A stretch of DNA of 24,606 nt from Alistipes sp. CAG:831 (GTDB taxonomy: Bacteria > Bacteroidota > Bacteroidia > Bacteroidales > UBA932). Of this stretch, positions 14,634-21,520 are shown in pieces; positions within the stretch are counted from its first letter, which is position 1; each line of letters opens with the position of its first letter. The notes under the pieces were generated by a model. That model did no database searches. It was not told the DNA's origin and was given only the letters and a program-made list of their open reading frames with translations. Position numbers and translations under genes: made by a program. The DNA lies in contig HF990385.1 in NCBI GenBank assembly GCA_000432775.1, positions 1 through 24,606 of the forward strand. The letters are read 5' to 3'.

Positions 14634-14664
14634 CAAAGATAGAACTTATTTTTCCAGGAGCAAA
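14634..14664 (-). promoter_or_regulatory. promoter of the metX-thrA-metY-asd operon
   Basis: On the minus strand TTTG (14661-14664), 19 bases, then TATCTTTG (14634-14641): an exact match to the Bacteroidota pattern TTTG-N19-21-TAnnTTTG. Transcription should start near 14628-14630, directly before the leader peptide ATG at 14625. Confidence 0.75.
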
Positions 14665-14717
14665 TATTTTATTCGTGAATCCACGACTGTCTATCCGGAT
14701 TTTTATGTTACTTTGCA

Positions 14718-14734
14718 GTAAATTCAGAATTTAC
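14718..14734. promoter_or_regulatory. 17-bp palindrome before the AlbA_2-type remnant
   Basis: GTAAATTC and GAATTTAC flank a single central A: a perfect inverted repeat. It follows a promoter-like TTACTTTG (14708-14715, one mismatch to TAnnTTTG) by two bases, so it would lie at the transcription start, a usual place for a repressor site. Function is inferred. Confidence 0.4.
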
Positions 14735-14743
14735 AGACGCAAG

Positions 14744-14812
14744 ATGAATACGGACATTAAAAACCCCTATACGGCGGCCATGACCGGGTGGAGGTTTATG
14801 CGGCACATCTAA
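14744..14812 (+). CDS. small ORF of 22 codons, unknown
   Basis: ATG at 14744 gives MNTDIKNPYTAAMTGWRFMR plus HI and a TAA stop. It begins ten bases after the palindrome at 14718 and ends 16 bases before the next start. I do not recognise it and see no clear ribosome site; it may be a leader peptide, a remnant, or chance. Confidence 0.25.
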   Translation: MNTDIKNPYTAAMTGWRFMRHI

Positions 14813-14828
14813 TCCAGAATTGATTATT

Positions 14829-15266
14829 ATGACAACAGAAGATATATTACAACTCAGAGACCGTGGCGAAATGAGCAAGGTGCAGTTCAAGAATGACGAA
14901 AGGACACATGAGTTTCTGATTACGATAGCCAGAAAGGGAAACTTAGACACTATCCAGGCAAATCCTGACACTGACTTAGACACCATCAGGGCAAACCCTG
15001 ACACTGACTTAGACACCATCAGGACAAACCCTGACACTGACTTAGACACTAGTCCTCAACGGAGGAAATTAACCAATAAAGAAAAAGATATTATTCAATT
15101 TTGCAGCGTTCCAAGAAGTGCTAAAGAGATTTTAAACCGTGTAGGAGTTTCTTCGCACACCAAAAACAGAGAAAAATATGTAACATCATTGGTTGAAGCC
15201 GGATATTTGGAAATGACAAATCCTGACAACCCTAACGCCAGTAATCAAAAGTACCGAAAGAAATAA
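14829..15266 (+). pseudogene. AlbA_2-type DNA-binding protein with its middle deleted
   Basis: A 145-residue frame. The first 20 residues (MTTEDILQLRDRGEMSKVQF) look like the start of an AlbA_2 (Schlafen-like AAA_4) domain. From about residue 22 it reads like the C-terminal end of the same family: NDERTHEFLITIARKG, an 11-residue repeat linker, and a winged-helix end (IIQFCSVPRSAKEILNRVGV, then SLVEAGYLEMTNPDNP). The roughly 300-400 residues expected between are absent, and the join is in frame at TTCAAGAATGAC. The true start is the ATG at 14829; a TTG nine bases upstream is unlikely. Base composition is lower in GC than in the flanking genes. It may be a dead remnant or a surviving short DNA-binding protein. 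Confidence 0.55.
14942..15052 (+). repeat. 33-bp in-frame tandem repeat, three units and a partial fourth
   Basis: Units start at 14942, 14975 and 15008, with a partial unit at 15041. Each encodes an 11-residue element LDTI(Q/R)(A/T)NPDTD. Units two and three differ by one base. Length changes by slippage would keep the frame and vary the linker before the winged helix. Confidence 0.88.
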
Positions 15267-15328
15267 CAAGCCTCGCAAGAAAACATTACATGTAGAAATA
15301 GAATAATGGCGATAACAACAGACAAAAT

Positions 15329-15433
15329 ATGAGCATACAAGACAACATAATAAAGTCTCATTTGGGAGTCATGCAGCAAAGCAAATGTAAATGCAATACC
15401 GCCAATCCGCATAATTTAACAGCAGCAGCATGA
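15329..15433 (+). CDS. 34-codon ORF overlapping the pgeF start
   Basis: ATG at 15329 opens a frame (begins MSIQDNIIKSHLGVMQQSKC) that ends in TGA at 15431-15433, sharing ATGA with the pgeF start at 15430. The overlap would suit translational coupling. No family is recognised and no good ribosome site is seen, so it may be chance. Confidence 0.25.
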   Translation: MSIQDNIIKSHLGVMQQSKCKCNTANPHNLTAAA

Positions 15434-16167
15434 ATATCAGCAGCATAAAGTCCAACGACCTGTCCGGCTTCCTGCGCTACGGCATCAGCCCGGACGTGAC
15501 GGCATTCTCCCCGCTCAGGGACGCCGTGCTTCCGATGCCCGTGGTGCAGGCACATCAGGTGCACGGGGACCGGGTGGCCGTGGTGGAGTCGGCGGATCTC
15601 ACGCGGGAAGACCTCGAAGGCTTTGATGCGCTGATAACCGACGTGCCGGGGGTTGCCATCGGTGCCAGGACTGCCGACTGCATACCGGTGCTCATGTACG
15701 ATCCTGTCCGTCGGGCAGTAGCCGCAGTACATTCCGGATGGAAGGGAACGGTACTGAAAATCGCGGCGAAGACCCTGTCCGCGATGTCCAGCGAGTTCGG
15801 AACCCGCCCTGCCGACATCTTAGCGGTTATCGGTCCCGGCATAGGCCCCGACAGCTTCCAGGTCGGTCCCGAAGTCGCCCGGGCCTTCCTCGACGCAGGT
15901 TTTCCGGAAGCCGGACTTTCCGGAACATACTCCTCCGACAGACCAATTATCTCCGACCGTGGACCCAGAATACCCGGCACCATGCAAGGCGGCCTGCACA
16001 TTGACCTCTGGGAAGCCGTCCGCCTGACACTGGTCCGGGCCGGTGTCCCTGACAGCCATATCCTCACCGCCGGTATCGACACCTACACCCACCCCGGCTT
16101 CTTCTCCGCCCGCCGCGAAGGCCCCTCCTGCGGACGCACCGTCAACACCATCATGCTCAATCCGTGA
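15430..16167 (+). CDS. pgeF: peptidoglycan editing factor / laccase-domain purine nucleoside phosphorylase
   Basis: A 245-residue protein of the YfiH/PgeF (DUF152, Cu-oxidase_4) family, active on purine nucleosides and, in E. coli, needed to keep peptidoglycan composition correct. The metal ligands are visible: H45 in QAHQVHGDRV, C84 in TADCIPVLM, and H101 in AVHSGWKGT. Further family marks are AVIGPGIGPDSFQVG and the C-terminal DTYTHPGFFSARREG. Normal length, no signal peptide. Its base composition returns to that of the operon genes. It stands alone on the plus strand; the short ORF before it overlaps by four bases. Confidence 0.93.
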   Translation: MNISSIKSNDLSGFLRYGISPDVTAFSPLRDAVLPMPVVQAHQVHGDRVAVVESADLTREDLEGFDALITDVPGVAIGARTADCIPVLMYDPVRRAVAAVHSGWKGTVLKIAAKTLSAMSSEFGTRPADILAVIGPGIGPDSFQVGPEVARAFLDAGFPEAGLSGTYSSDRPIISDRGPRIPGTMQGGLHIDLWEAVRLTLVRAGVPDSHILTAGIDTYTHPGFFSARREGPSCGRTVNTIMLNP

Positions 16168-16311
16168 ACCTGCTCATGTCAGTCGACCTGCCGACACCGA
16201 TGCCATTAGACTACTCCTGCCACGACGGCACTAAATCGCGGAAATTGCTGCCGTTGCGGAAAGAGGAAGAGGCCGGCAGCGACAAAGCGACGACCTATAT
16301 GGCAAAAGGAT

Positions 16312-16319
16312 TATCTTTG
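16312..16319 (+). promoter_or_regulatory. -7 box before the DUF418 remnant
   Basis: TATCTTTG is an exact TAnnTTTG match only 7 bases before the ATG at 16327, so a transcript would be nearly leaderless. Confidence 0.5.
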
Positions 16320-16326
16320 CAAAATC

Positions 16327-16752
16327 ATGAAACAGCCTTTGAACAATTCTTCCCGGATTGAGTCGGTGGACGCTCTGAGGGGATTCGCGGTTATGGCCAT
16401 TGTACTGGTCCACAACCTGGAGCATTTTATCTATCCGGTGTATCCGACGGACGCACCGGCATGGCTCGGTAAGCTCGACCGGATAGTGCTGGACGGGACC
16501 TTCTCCCTTTTCGCGGGAAAGGCCTACGCCATTTTCGCCCTGCTCTTCGGTCTGACATTTTTCCTGCAGAATGACAGGCAGAAAAGAGAAGGGAAGGATT
16601 TCGGCTGGAGATTTCTGTGGAGGATGCTGATGCTGGCCGTGTTCCTGCTGCAGGTGCTGCTGAGCAGATGGTGGCTGTCACGCCACAAACAGGGCCCGCT
16701 GGAGACCTTGTGGCACAAATGGACCTGGATGCGGTTCAAGAGAGCGGCCTGA
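16327..16752 (+). pseudogene. DUF418 family membrane protein with internal deletion
   Basis: A 141-residue frame made of the two ends of a DUF418 protein (usually near 390 residues). Residues 1-115 match the start: IESVDALRGFAVMAIVLVHN, then FSLFAGKAYAIFALLFGLTF and FGWRFLWRMLML. From about 118 the sequence is the family C-terminus (SRWWLSRHKQGPLETLWHKW, TWMRF). Some 250 residues with most membrane helices are missing, yet the frame is kept. The join lies near 16640-16665 in a run of CTGCTG repeats, which could have promoted the deletion. Confidence 0.75.
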
Positions 16753-16784
16753 TACGGCACAAAACAACTTATTCTAAAAAAGAT

Positions 16785-17501
16785 ATGGATACTCAGACAT
16801 TCATCAGCAAGTACCGTCAGGCTTTTGGTGAAACGGCGGAACTTCCGCTTCTGTTCTATTATGATAACGAACCGGTGGCAGATACAGATAAGATAAACGG
16901 ATGTCTCTTTAAGGGCATAGATACTGCGAGAAAAGGGGAAGGGCTTAGCCTGAGTGCCGAGACCATCGGTTGTGGCGGAGGCAAGCTCTATACCGCCTTT
17001 GCTCCGATGCCTGAGCATGTTCCCGGCTTCGTATCGCAGAAAGAACGCTACAAGGCTTCTCCGGAAGATGTGATAACGTGCATTGAACGGCTTGATATAC
17101 GGCCGGCCACTAAAAAATATCTCAATTTCATACGGATTGACCGCGCAAAGAGTTTTGAGCCCATGGAAGGAATATTGTTCTTTGCTACTCCCGACATGCT
17201 GTCTGGACTGGCAACTTGGGCATTCTTCGACAACAACGCCGATGATGCGGTCTCCTGCATTTTCGGTTCAGGCTGCTCATCGGTCGTCGCCCAGGCCGTA
17301 AGAGAAAACAGAATAGGTGGCGGCCGCACGTTTATAGGCCTGCTCGACCCTTCCGTGCGCCCTTATGTAGAAAGCAATGTGCTGAGTTTTGTGATTCCGG
17401 CAAGCCGTTTCAAAGAAATGTGCCGGACAATGGACCGTTGTTGCCTCTTCCATACGAATGCATGGAATAAAGTAAAAGAACGGATTACCCACAATAGCTG
17501 A
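16785..17501 (+). CDS. DUF169 domain protein
   Basis: A 238-residue protein that fits the DUF169 family (COG2043) of unknown function. Visible features are the N-terminal LPLLFYYDNEPVADTDK, a CLFKGIDTARKGEGLSLSAE segment near 40-60, a glycine-rich CGGGKLYTAF, and GCSSVVAQAVRENRIGGGR in the second half with a cysteine-containing loop. No signal peptide or membrane segment. The ATG at 16785 was chosen because GATAT and an A-rich stretch precede it and because upstream codons of the longer frame overlap the DUF418 remnant in another frame. It lies 32 bases after that remnant. Confidence 0.8.
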   Translation: MDTQTFISKYRQAFGETAELPLLFYYDNEPVADTDKINGCLFKGIDTARKGEGLSLSAETIGCGGGKLYTAFAPMPEHVPGFVSQKERYKASPEDVITCIERLDIRPATKKYLNFIRIDRAKSFEPMEGILFFATPDMLSGLATWAFFDNNADDAVSCIFGSGCSSVVAQAVRENRIGGGRTFIGLLDPSVRPYVESNVLSFVIPASRFKEMCRTMDRCCLFHTNAWNKVKERITHNS

Positions 17502-17508
17502 CTCGTGT

Positions 17509-17637
17509 TTATTCGCCCGTCATTACCCTCGGACTGACCGGTTCCTTGAGGAAATTGATGTCCTTCACGCCCACCTTGGCGAAAATGGCCGTCAGTGCGG
17601 CGAAGAAAGCGGACAGGAGTGCATAATATTTCCACAT
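17509..17637 (-). pseudogene. EamA transporter remnant (N-terminus fused to C-terminal piece)
   Basis: A 42-codon frame starts MWKYYALLSAFFAALTAIFA and KVGVKDIN, the typical first helix of a short EamA-type transporter (normally about 140 residues). It then goes directly to FLKEPVSPRVMTGE, like the loop before the last helix, and stops. About 80 residues are missing between. A 42-residue product with one helix cannot transport. Confidence 0.65.
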
Positions 17638-17730
17638 AACCAATTAACCTATTTCCAAATTCGGTGCAAAGTTATCGCAACCGCGAAAAGATAGAGCAGG
17701 ATTCTGTAGGAATTTTGAAGAAAGAAGAAA

Positions 17731-17770
17731 AAGCAGAAAAATCTTCCTTTTGCAGAAGATTTTTCTGCTT
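17731..17770. terminator. strong bidirectional terminator after the HNH gene
   Basis: AAGCAGAAAAATCTTC (17731-17746) and GAAGATTTTTCTGCTT (17755-17770) form a perfect 16-bp stem with an 8-base loop. On the minus strand it starts one base past the HNH stop and is followed by a T-rich run; it can also act on the plus strand. Confidence 0.85.
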
Positions 17771-17771
17771 G

Positions 17772-18482
17772 TCATTCCAGATATTCATGAATTAATTCTT
17801 TGATAGTTTCTTCCGCCTTTGTTTCTCCGACGAGTTCTATCAGTTTATTGTAATCCTCGATTTCATTGCCTGTGAAGGTGAGTATAATGCGGCGCTGATG
17901 ATGACCTGCGATGTGCGTATAATGTTCGGGATATGCCCAAAAACAATTCATGCAAAAAGATGCATCACGTTTTTCCCAATTCAGACAATGTTCGCATGTC
18001 CACGACTTGGCACGGTTGGCCGAAGGACTTAGCAGCATATACATATCAATGTCTTGCTCATCCTGTTCCCCACCTATTTCGTAAGGGATGCGGTGGTCTA
18101 CTTGTAAGAGCGATTCGTCAAGCGGCTCTGAATAAATGAAGCATTTCGCACCATATTTTTCTATCAATGCTCGTTTCAAGGCTTTGGACAATACGGTACG
18201 ACCGGCGGATTTGCTGATGCGTTTATCCATGTCTTCCGGATTCCCGAATCGGTAAGCCGCTATCGAACGGCCGTCTTCTCCCTTTATCCGATATGTTTCA
18301 ATGGGGATGCCTTGCTCTCTGACATCGCGAATAGCGCGAGGCGGATGATTGTAACCGTAGATGTCTTTCAGTTCTTCCGTTGTGATGTATCCATGCTCCA
18401 AGATATGCCGGATGACTGTGGCCGGACGCTTATTTGTGACAGAGTTAAGTTTGTCGATAAATGATTGTGGAAATTTGTTCAT
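17772..18482 (-). CDS. HNH nuclease, restriction endonuclease of a type II R-M pair
   Basis: A 236-residue protein. An N-terminal winged-helix-like part (residues 20-65, HILEHGYITTEELKDIYGYN) precedes an HNH (beta-beta-alpha metal) nuclease core: D129-H130 in LQVDHRIPYEIGG and N156 in PSANRAKSW, flanked by a zinc knuckle C163-x2-C166 and C177-x2-C180. Its ATG overlaps the stop of the adenine methylase gene by four bases (ATGA), the close coupling expected of a restriction enzyme with its modifying partner. The cut site cannot be read from sequence. Its base composition is clearly AT-richer than the met operon, in keeping with transfer. Confidence 0.85.
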   Translation of the reverse strand: MNKFPQSFIDKLNSVTNKRPATVIRHILEHGYITTEELKDIYGYNHPPRAIRDVREQGIPIETYRIKGEDGRSIAAYRFGNPEDMDKRISKSAGRTVLSKALKRALIEKYGAKCFIYSEPLDESLLQVDHRIPYEIGGEQDEQDIDMYMLLSPSANRAKSWTCEHCLNWEKRDASFCMNCFWAYPEHYTHIAGHHQRRIILTFTGNEIEDYNKLIELVGETKAEETIKELIHEYLE

Positions 18483-19393
18483 ACGACAGCTTGATTTTCA
18501 AAGAGCAACATTTGTGTAGGAAGTAGTATTTCTTTCTGCCGCAGATTCTTACTGAGGTAAAGAGCTTCGAAAGTAGTCTCTTTTTTGCCCAATAAAGTGG
18601 ATTGGCTTGACAGTCCGGCGTTCAGATATATTTTCTGACATTCCAAATAGGAAGGAAGTTCCTTGCCATACGTTTTATCTCCGCACTTGCCGTCGTAGCT
18701 AATGACAAAATCCACTCCCTTACGGTTCAGCCCGTATACAGCTTCGATAAAATCAGCAAAATCAATGCCGGAAACATAACGGCAATCCCGCACATTGGAA
18801 ACTCCCTGATAGGGCGGGTCCATGTAAACGAGATCTCCTTGCCGTGCCCTGTCCAGTATCTCCCTGTAATCGGTCGCAGTAAATTCCACCTTATCTTTCA
18901 ACAGGCAGGAAATGAGCCTGACGTTCTCGGCCAACGTCTGCGGGTTCGTCCCATGGCGTCGCTTGTCCGGTGATTGGTTGAATTTGCCATTCCGCCCATA
19001 CCGGACAGAACCTTTCACGCAACGCGCCAACAGATACAGCATGTTTTCAGCCGATTCTTCTCCGGCATTGAACAAGTCGCGCACATGATAATAATGTTCC
19101 ACGCTCCCTCCGGGATAATCAAACTGCCCACTCCACAAAGATTGATACCTGGCTATCAATTGCTCCGGATTTTGAATGGCCTCCGTCAACAAGGCTATCA
19201 AAGGCTTATTTATGTCATTAACCACATAGTTTGAGGTTCTTTTCTGTTGCGCTACGGCAATGGTAATGGCAGCCATGCCGGCAAACGGTTCGATGAGCCG
19301 CTTAAACTGCAATGGAAAGTAACGCAATATTTGAGGTGCCAAAATCCGCTTGGAACCTTGATATTGTACGATATGGGGAGTATTTGTTCTCAT
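18479..19393 (-). CDS. DNA adenine methylase (D12 class)
   Basis: A 304-residue N6-adenine methyltransferase of the Dam/D12 class. The order is that of alpha-type enzymes: YQGSKR (motif X, 11-16), EPFAGMAA (SAM-binding motif I, 35-42), and the catalytic DPPY at 192-195 (LVYMDPPYQG). It should protect the host at the site cut by the HNH nuclease encoded next. Translation of the two is coupled by a 4-base overlap, methylase first. An imperfect -7 box (TACCTTCG) lies upstream of the ATG at 19393. Lower GC than most of the window. Confidence 0.93.
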   Translation of the reverse strand: MRTNTPHIVQYQGSKRILAPQILRYFPLQFKRLIEPFAGMAAITIAVAQQKRTSNYVVNDINKPLIALLTEAIQNPEQLIARYQSLWSGQFDYPGGSVEHYYHVRDLFNAGEESAENMLYLLARCVKGSVRYGRNGKFNQSPDKRRHGTNPQTLAENVRLISCLLKDKVEFTATDYREILDRARQGDLVYMDPPYQGVSNVRDCRYVSGIDFADFIEAVYGLNRKGVDFVISYDGKCGDKTYGKELPSYLECQKIYLNAGLSSQSTLLGKKETTFEALYLSKNLRQKEILLPTQMLLFENQAVV

Positions 19394-19437
19394 TCTCTTA
19401 TATTGATTGGTTTGCGAAGGTAACGATAATTCTCCAA

Positions 19438-19614
19438 TTATGAAAGAGAAAACAGGCAGGAGAAGTTATGCGCTACTGCCCAATTATGCCACACTTCATG
19501 GTTGCCCCCGTGTCCGGCGATGTGCAGCCCTAAGCCTGTGGCTGCCGAAAGAATGAAAACAGGAATAAGTACCCAGTCGATAATGAAATTCTTTTTCGTG
19601 TTCCTTGCTTTTAT
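19438..19614 (-). pseudogene. DUF4405 domain fragment
   Basis: An open frame of 58 codons without a normal start reads KKNFIIDWVLIPVFILSAAT, GLGLHIAGHGGN, HEVWHNWAVAHNFSCLF. This matches the first membrane helix and the histidine-containing loop of DUF4405 (heme-binding-like, membrane) proteins. It lacks an ATG: the codon in the expected place, after a GGAGG, is ATA at 19612-19614. It stops soon after the second helix begins. Probably a decayed gene. Confidence 0.5.
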
Positions 19615-19663
19615 ATATCCTCCGCATCAGCGCCGGAAGCACCACCAGCAGCAGAGGCAGACC
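19613..19663. repeat. 51-bp direct repeat, copy A
   Basis: Begins ATATATCC and contains CGCATCAGCGCCGGAAGCAC. It matches copy B at 20551-20601 at 48 of 51 positions in the same orientation. On the minus strand it encodes LPLLLVVLPALMR, like the last membrane helix of a protein whose upstream part is lost. Confidence 0.85.
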
Positions 19664-19759
19664 TGCGATGCAGCCACCTGTCACCGCCACGGCAAGCGGC
19701 TGCTAATCCGCACTCCCATACCGGAAGCGAAGATATCCGGCGAAGTTAATGGACAAGGC

Positions 19760-20498
19760 TCAAAGCCCTTTCAGATATTTGTTGATGCACCTCCTGTCCC
19801 AATTGACGCCGCTCTTGACTATCTTCGCGGGAATACCGGCAATAATGACATTCGGCTCGTCGAAACGCTTTGTTACTATGCTGCCCAACCTACGATGCTG
19901 TTGTCCGCAATACGCGCATTCTTGCCTATCTTGACATCCTTGCCTACCCATACATGCCGTCCTATTTCGATACTGTCGGCATAGTTGACGGGAGCACCCC
20001 GAAGGTCGGTTATCGTATGCGCATCCGTACACCAGATATCTACACCCCAACTGATTTGACTGTCATCTCCGATATAAATGTGTGAACCGTCTTCCTGCAG
20101 GTAAACAGTGGCACCGTTAATGACTACCCGGTCGCCTATCCTGACGCTGCAACCGCTTGCCGTGCGCGACACGCCTGCTCCTAATCCCGGCAATTGACCG
20201 ACAATCAGCTTCAATCCCGTCATGCCCAATATCGAGGAGTAGCGGATAATTACCGTGCCCATCTCCACCTTATTATTGTCACCCTTGACAATGAGCAGGA
20301 AACCGCCCCCGGTCAGCAGTTCTTCCGCACTTTCTTCCGAATCAAAACGCAGCGAAACGCGGTTGTCATTACCTAGATAGATATATCCGCCCGCTCAAGC
20401 ACCCGACTGATCCATGAGCCGGCCGATGTCAGGCAATTTATTTCCATGCCGGGAAATCTAAAAACAAGTTCGTTGTTATGTCCTTGGATATTCGTCAT
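19760..20498 (-). pseudogene. hexapeptide-repeat acyltransferase, twice frameshifted
   Basis: Read across three frames, the region encodes about 236 residues of a left-handed beta-helix acetyltransferase. The ATG at 20498 starts MTNIQGHNNELVFRFPG. A shift near 20385-20398 leads to IYLGNDNRVSLRF and on through VRIGDRVVINGATVYLQ, HIYIGDDSQISWGVDIWCTD and HVWVGKDVKIGKNARIADN. A second shift at about 19887 (GTAGGTTGGGCAGC, one base short) leads to GSIVTKRFDEPNVIIAGIPA and KIVKSGVNWDRRCINKYLKG. Such enzymes acetylate sugars. With two independent one-base errors, loss of function is likely unless the sequence is wrong here. Confidence 0.78.
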
Positions 20499-20526
20499 AT
20501 ATAATGGTTGCGTTGTTATTGTCGAG

Positions 20527-20534
20527 CAAAGATA
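20527..20534 (-). promoter_or_regulatory. -7 box before the acyltransferase pseudogene
   Basis: Reads TATCTTTG on the minus strand, an exact TAnnTTTG match 28 bases before the ATG at 20498. Confidence 0.45.
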
Positions 20535-20550
20535 GGGAAATACCTCACCG

Positions 20551-20601
20551 ATATATCCACCGCATCAGCGCCGGAAGCACCACCAGCAGCAGGGGCAGGC
20601 C
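20551..20601. repeat. 51-bp direct repeat, copy B
   Basis: Matches copy A (19613-19663) at 48 of 51 positions. On the minus strand it encodes LPLLLVVLPALMRWIYR then a stop, again like the C-terminus of a lost membrane protein. The two copies enclose the acyltransferase pseudogene. A shorter third match (AATATCCACCGCATC) lies near 21499-21513, where the minus strand reads MRWIFR and stop. Confidence 0.82.
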
Positions 20602-20642
20602 CGACGACGAAGCCGCCCATGTCGGAGCCTCGGATAGCTATT

Positions 20643-21446
20643 TTATTTCACATACGAATCTTTCTCCATATAATATAAGCCTTCGCCTCGCTCGCCGTAT
20701 TCCATGTCTTCCAACTCCACCTTGAATACGTGGTAAGGCAGGTCGGTCGTGTGTTTGGGACGGTCCACGGTCAGCAGGTAGGCGTTTCCGTATTCATCGG
20801 CTCCGTAATATTCTTTGATTTCCTGCTTCATCAGCACGGGCACTTCCTCGCCGTCTATCCATACGGTGACTCGCAACCGGTCGGTGTGTGGAGCCGTAAA
20901 GACACCTTGCGCATCCTTACGTGAGGTTTCCTGCTGAATACCGCTCAGGTCTTCCCCGTGCTTGGCATTATAGCCTTGTTTCATAATCTGCTGGAATCGA
21001 GTCAAGCTCATCGGGCGTACAAAGATTTGGTAAGTCGGCATACCGCCGGGAATATAAAAAGCACGCAGACCATACACTTCCATTCTGTGGAAACGGATAT
21101 CAAGCGTGGTGTCACGGTCGGCGATAAAATCCCAGGCCCAAAACTCCAGCCGTTGGTCTGCATCGGGAACATCCGCCTTGGCTGTATGAGGATAAACATC
21201 CATCGGGCAAGCTGCCATACTTTGATATTTTCCTTTGGGAATACGGGCAGAATAACGTCCTCGCGAATCGGTCAAGACTTGAATCACGTCGTTGAAGGAA
21301 GGGTCTTGCCACATCACGGTGCAACCTTTGGCTGGAACGCCATTGAAATCAGTTACCGTACCCTGAATCGTCACGCTGTCGGCAGGTGTTTGCGCGAAAA
21401 GGTTTCCGCCCAGCAATAAGGCGGCAAAGATACATTTTAGTTTCAT
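20643..21446 (-). CDS. exported protein with carboxypeptidase-regulatory-like domain
   Basis: A 267-residue protein with a signal peptide (MKLKCIFAALLLGGNLFAQ), so exported. Residues 25-100 form a carboxypeptidase-D regulatory-like beta-sandwich: VTIQGTVTDFNGVPAKGCTV then TDSRGRYSARIPKGKY, as in the N-terminal domains of many Bacteroidota surface proteins. The rest has no motif I recognise. It lacks the TonB-plug and barrel that follow in SusC-type receptors, so it is a stand-alone secreted protein of unknown role. A -7 box (TATTTTTG) lies upstream at 21474-21481. Confidence 0.8.
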   Translation of the reverse strand: MKLKCIFAALLLGGNLFAQTPADSVTIQGTVTDFNGVPAKGCTVMWQDPSFNDVIQVLTDSRGRYSARIPKGKYQSMAACPMDVYPHTAKADVPDADQRLEFWAWDFIADRDTTLDIRFHRMEVYGLRAFYIPGGMPTYQIFVRPMSLTRFQQIMKQGYNAKHGEDLSGIQQETSRKDAQGVFTAPHTDRLRVTVWIDGEEVPVLMKQEIKEYYGADEYGNAYLLTVDRPKHTTDLPYHVFKVELEDMEYGERGEGLYYMEKDSYVK

Positions 21447-21473
21447 ACAAAATCATTTTAAGTTTTCGGGTGG

Positions 21474-21481
21474 CAAAAATA
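21474..21481 (-). promoter_or_regulatory. -7 box before the exported regulatory-domain protein
   Basis: Reads TATTTTTG on the minus strand, an exact TAnnTTTG match 27 bases before the ATG at 21446. No clear -33 element. Confidence 0.5.
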
Positions 21482-21520
21482 AGAAAAATATCACCTGAAT
21501 ATCCACCGCATCCTTTCCAA

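Noticed and set aside
15358..15732. 124-codon minus-strand ORF
   Set aside because: Antisense to the start of pgeF; no domain and no ribosome site.
19502..19984. 160-codon plus-strand ORF
   Set aside because: Antisense to the DUF4405 and acyltransferase remnants, which show real family sequence.
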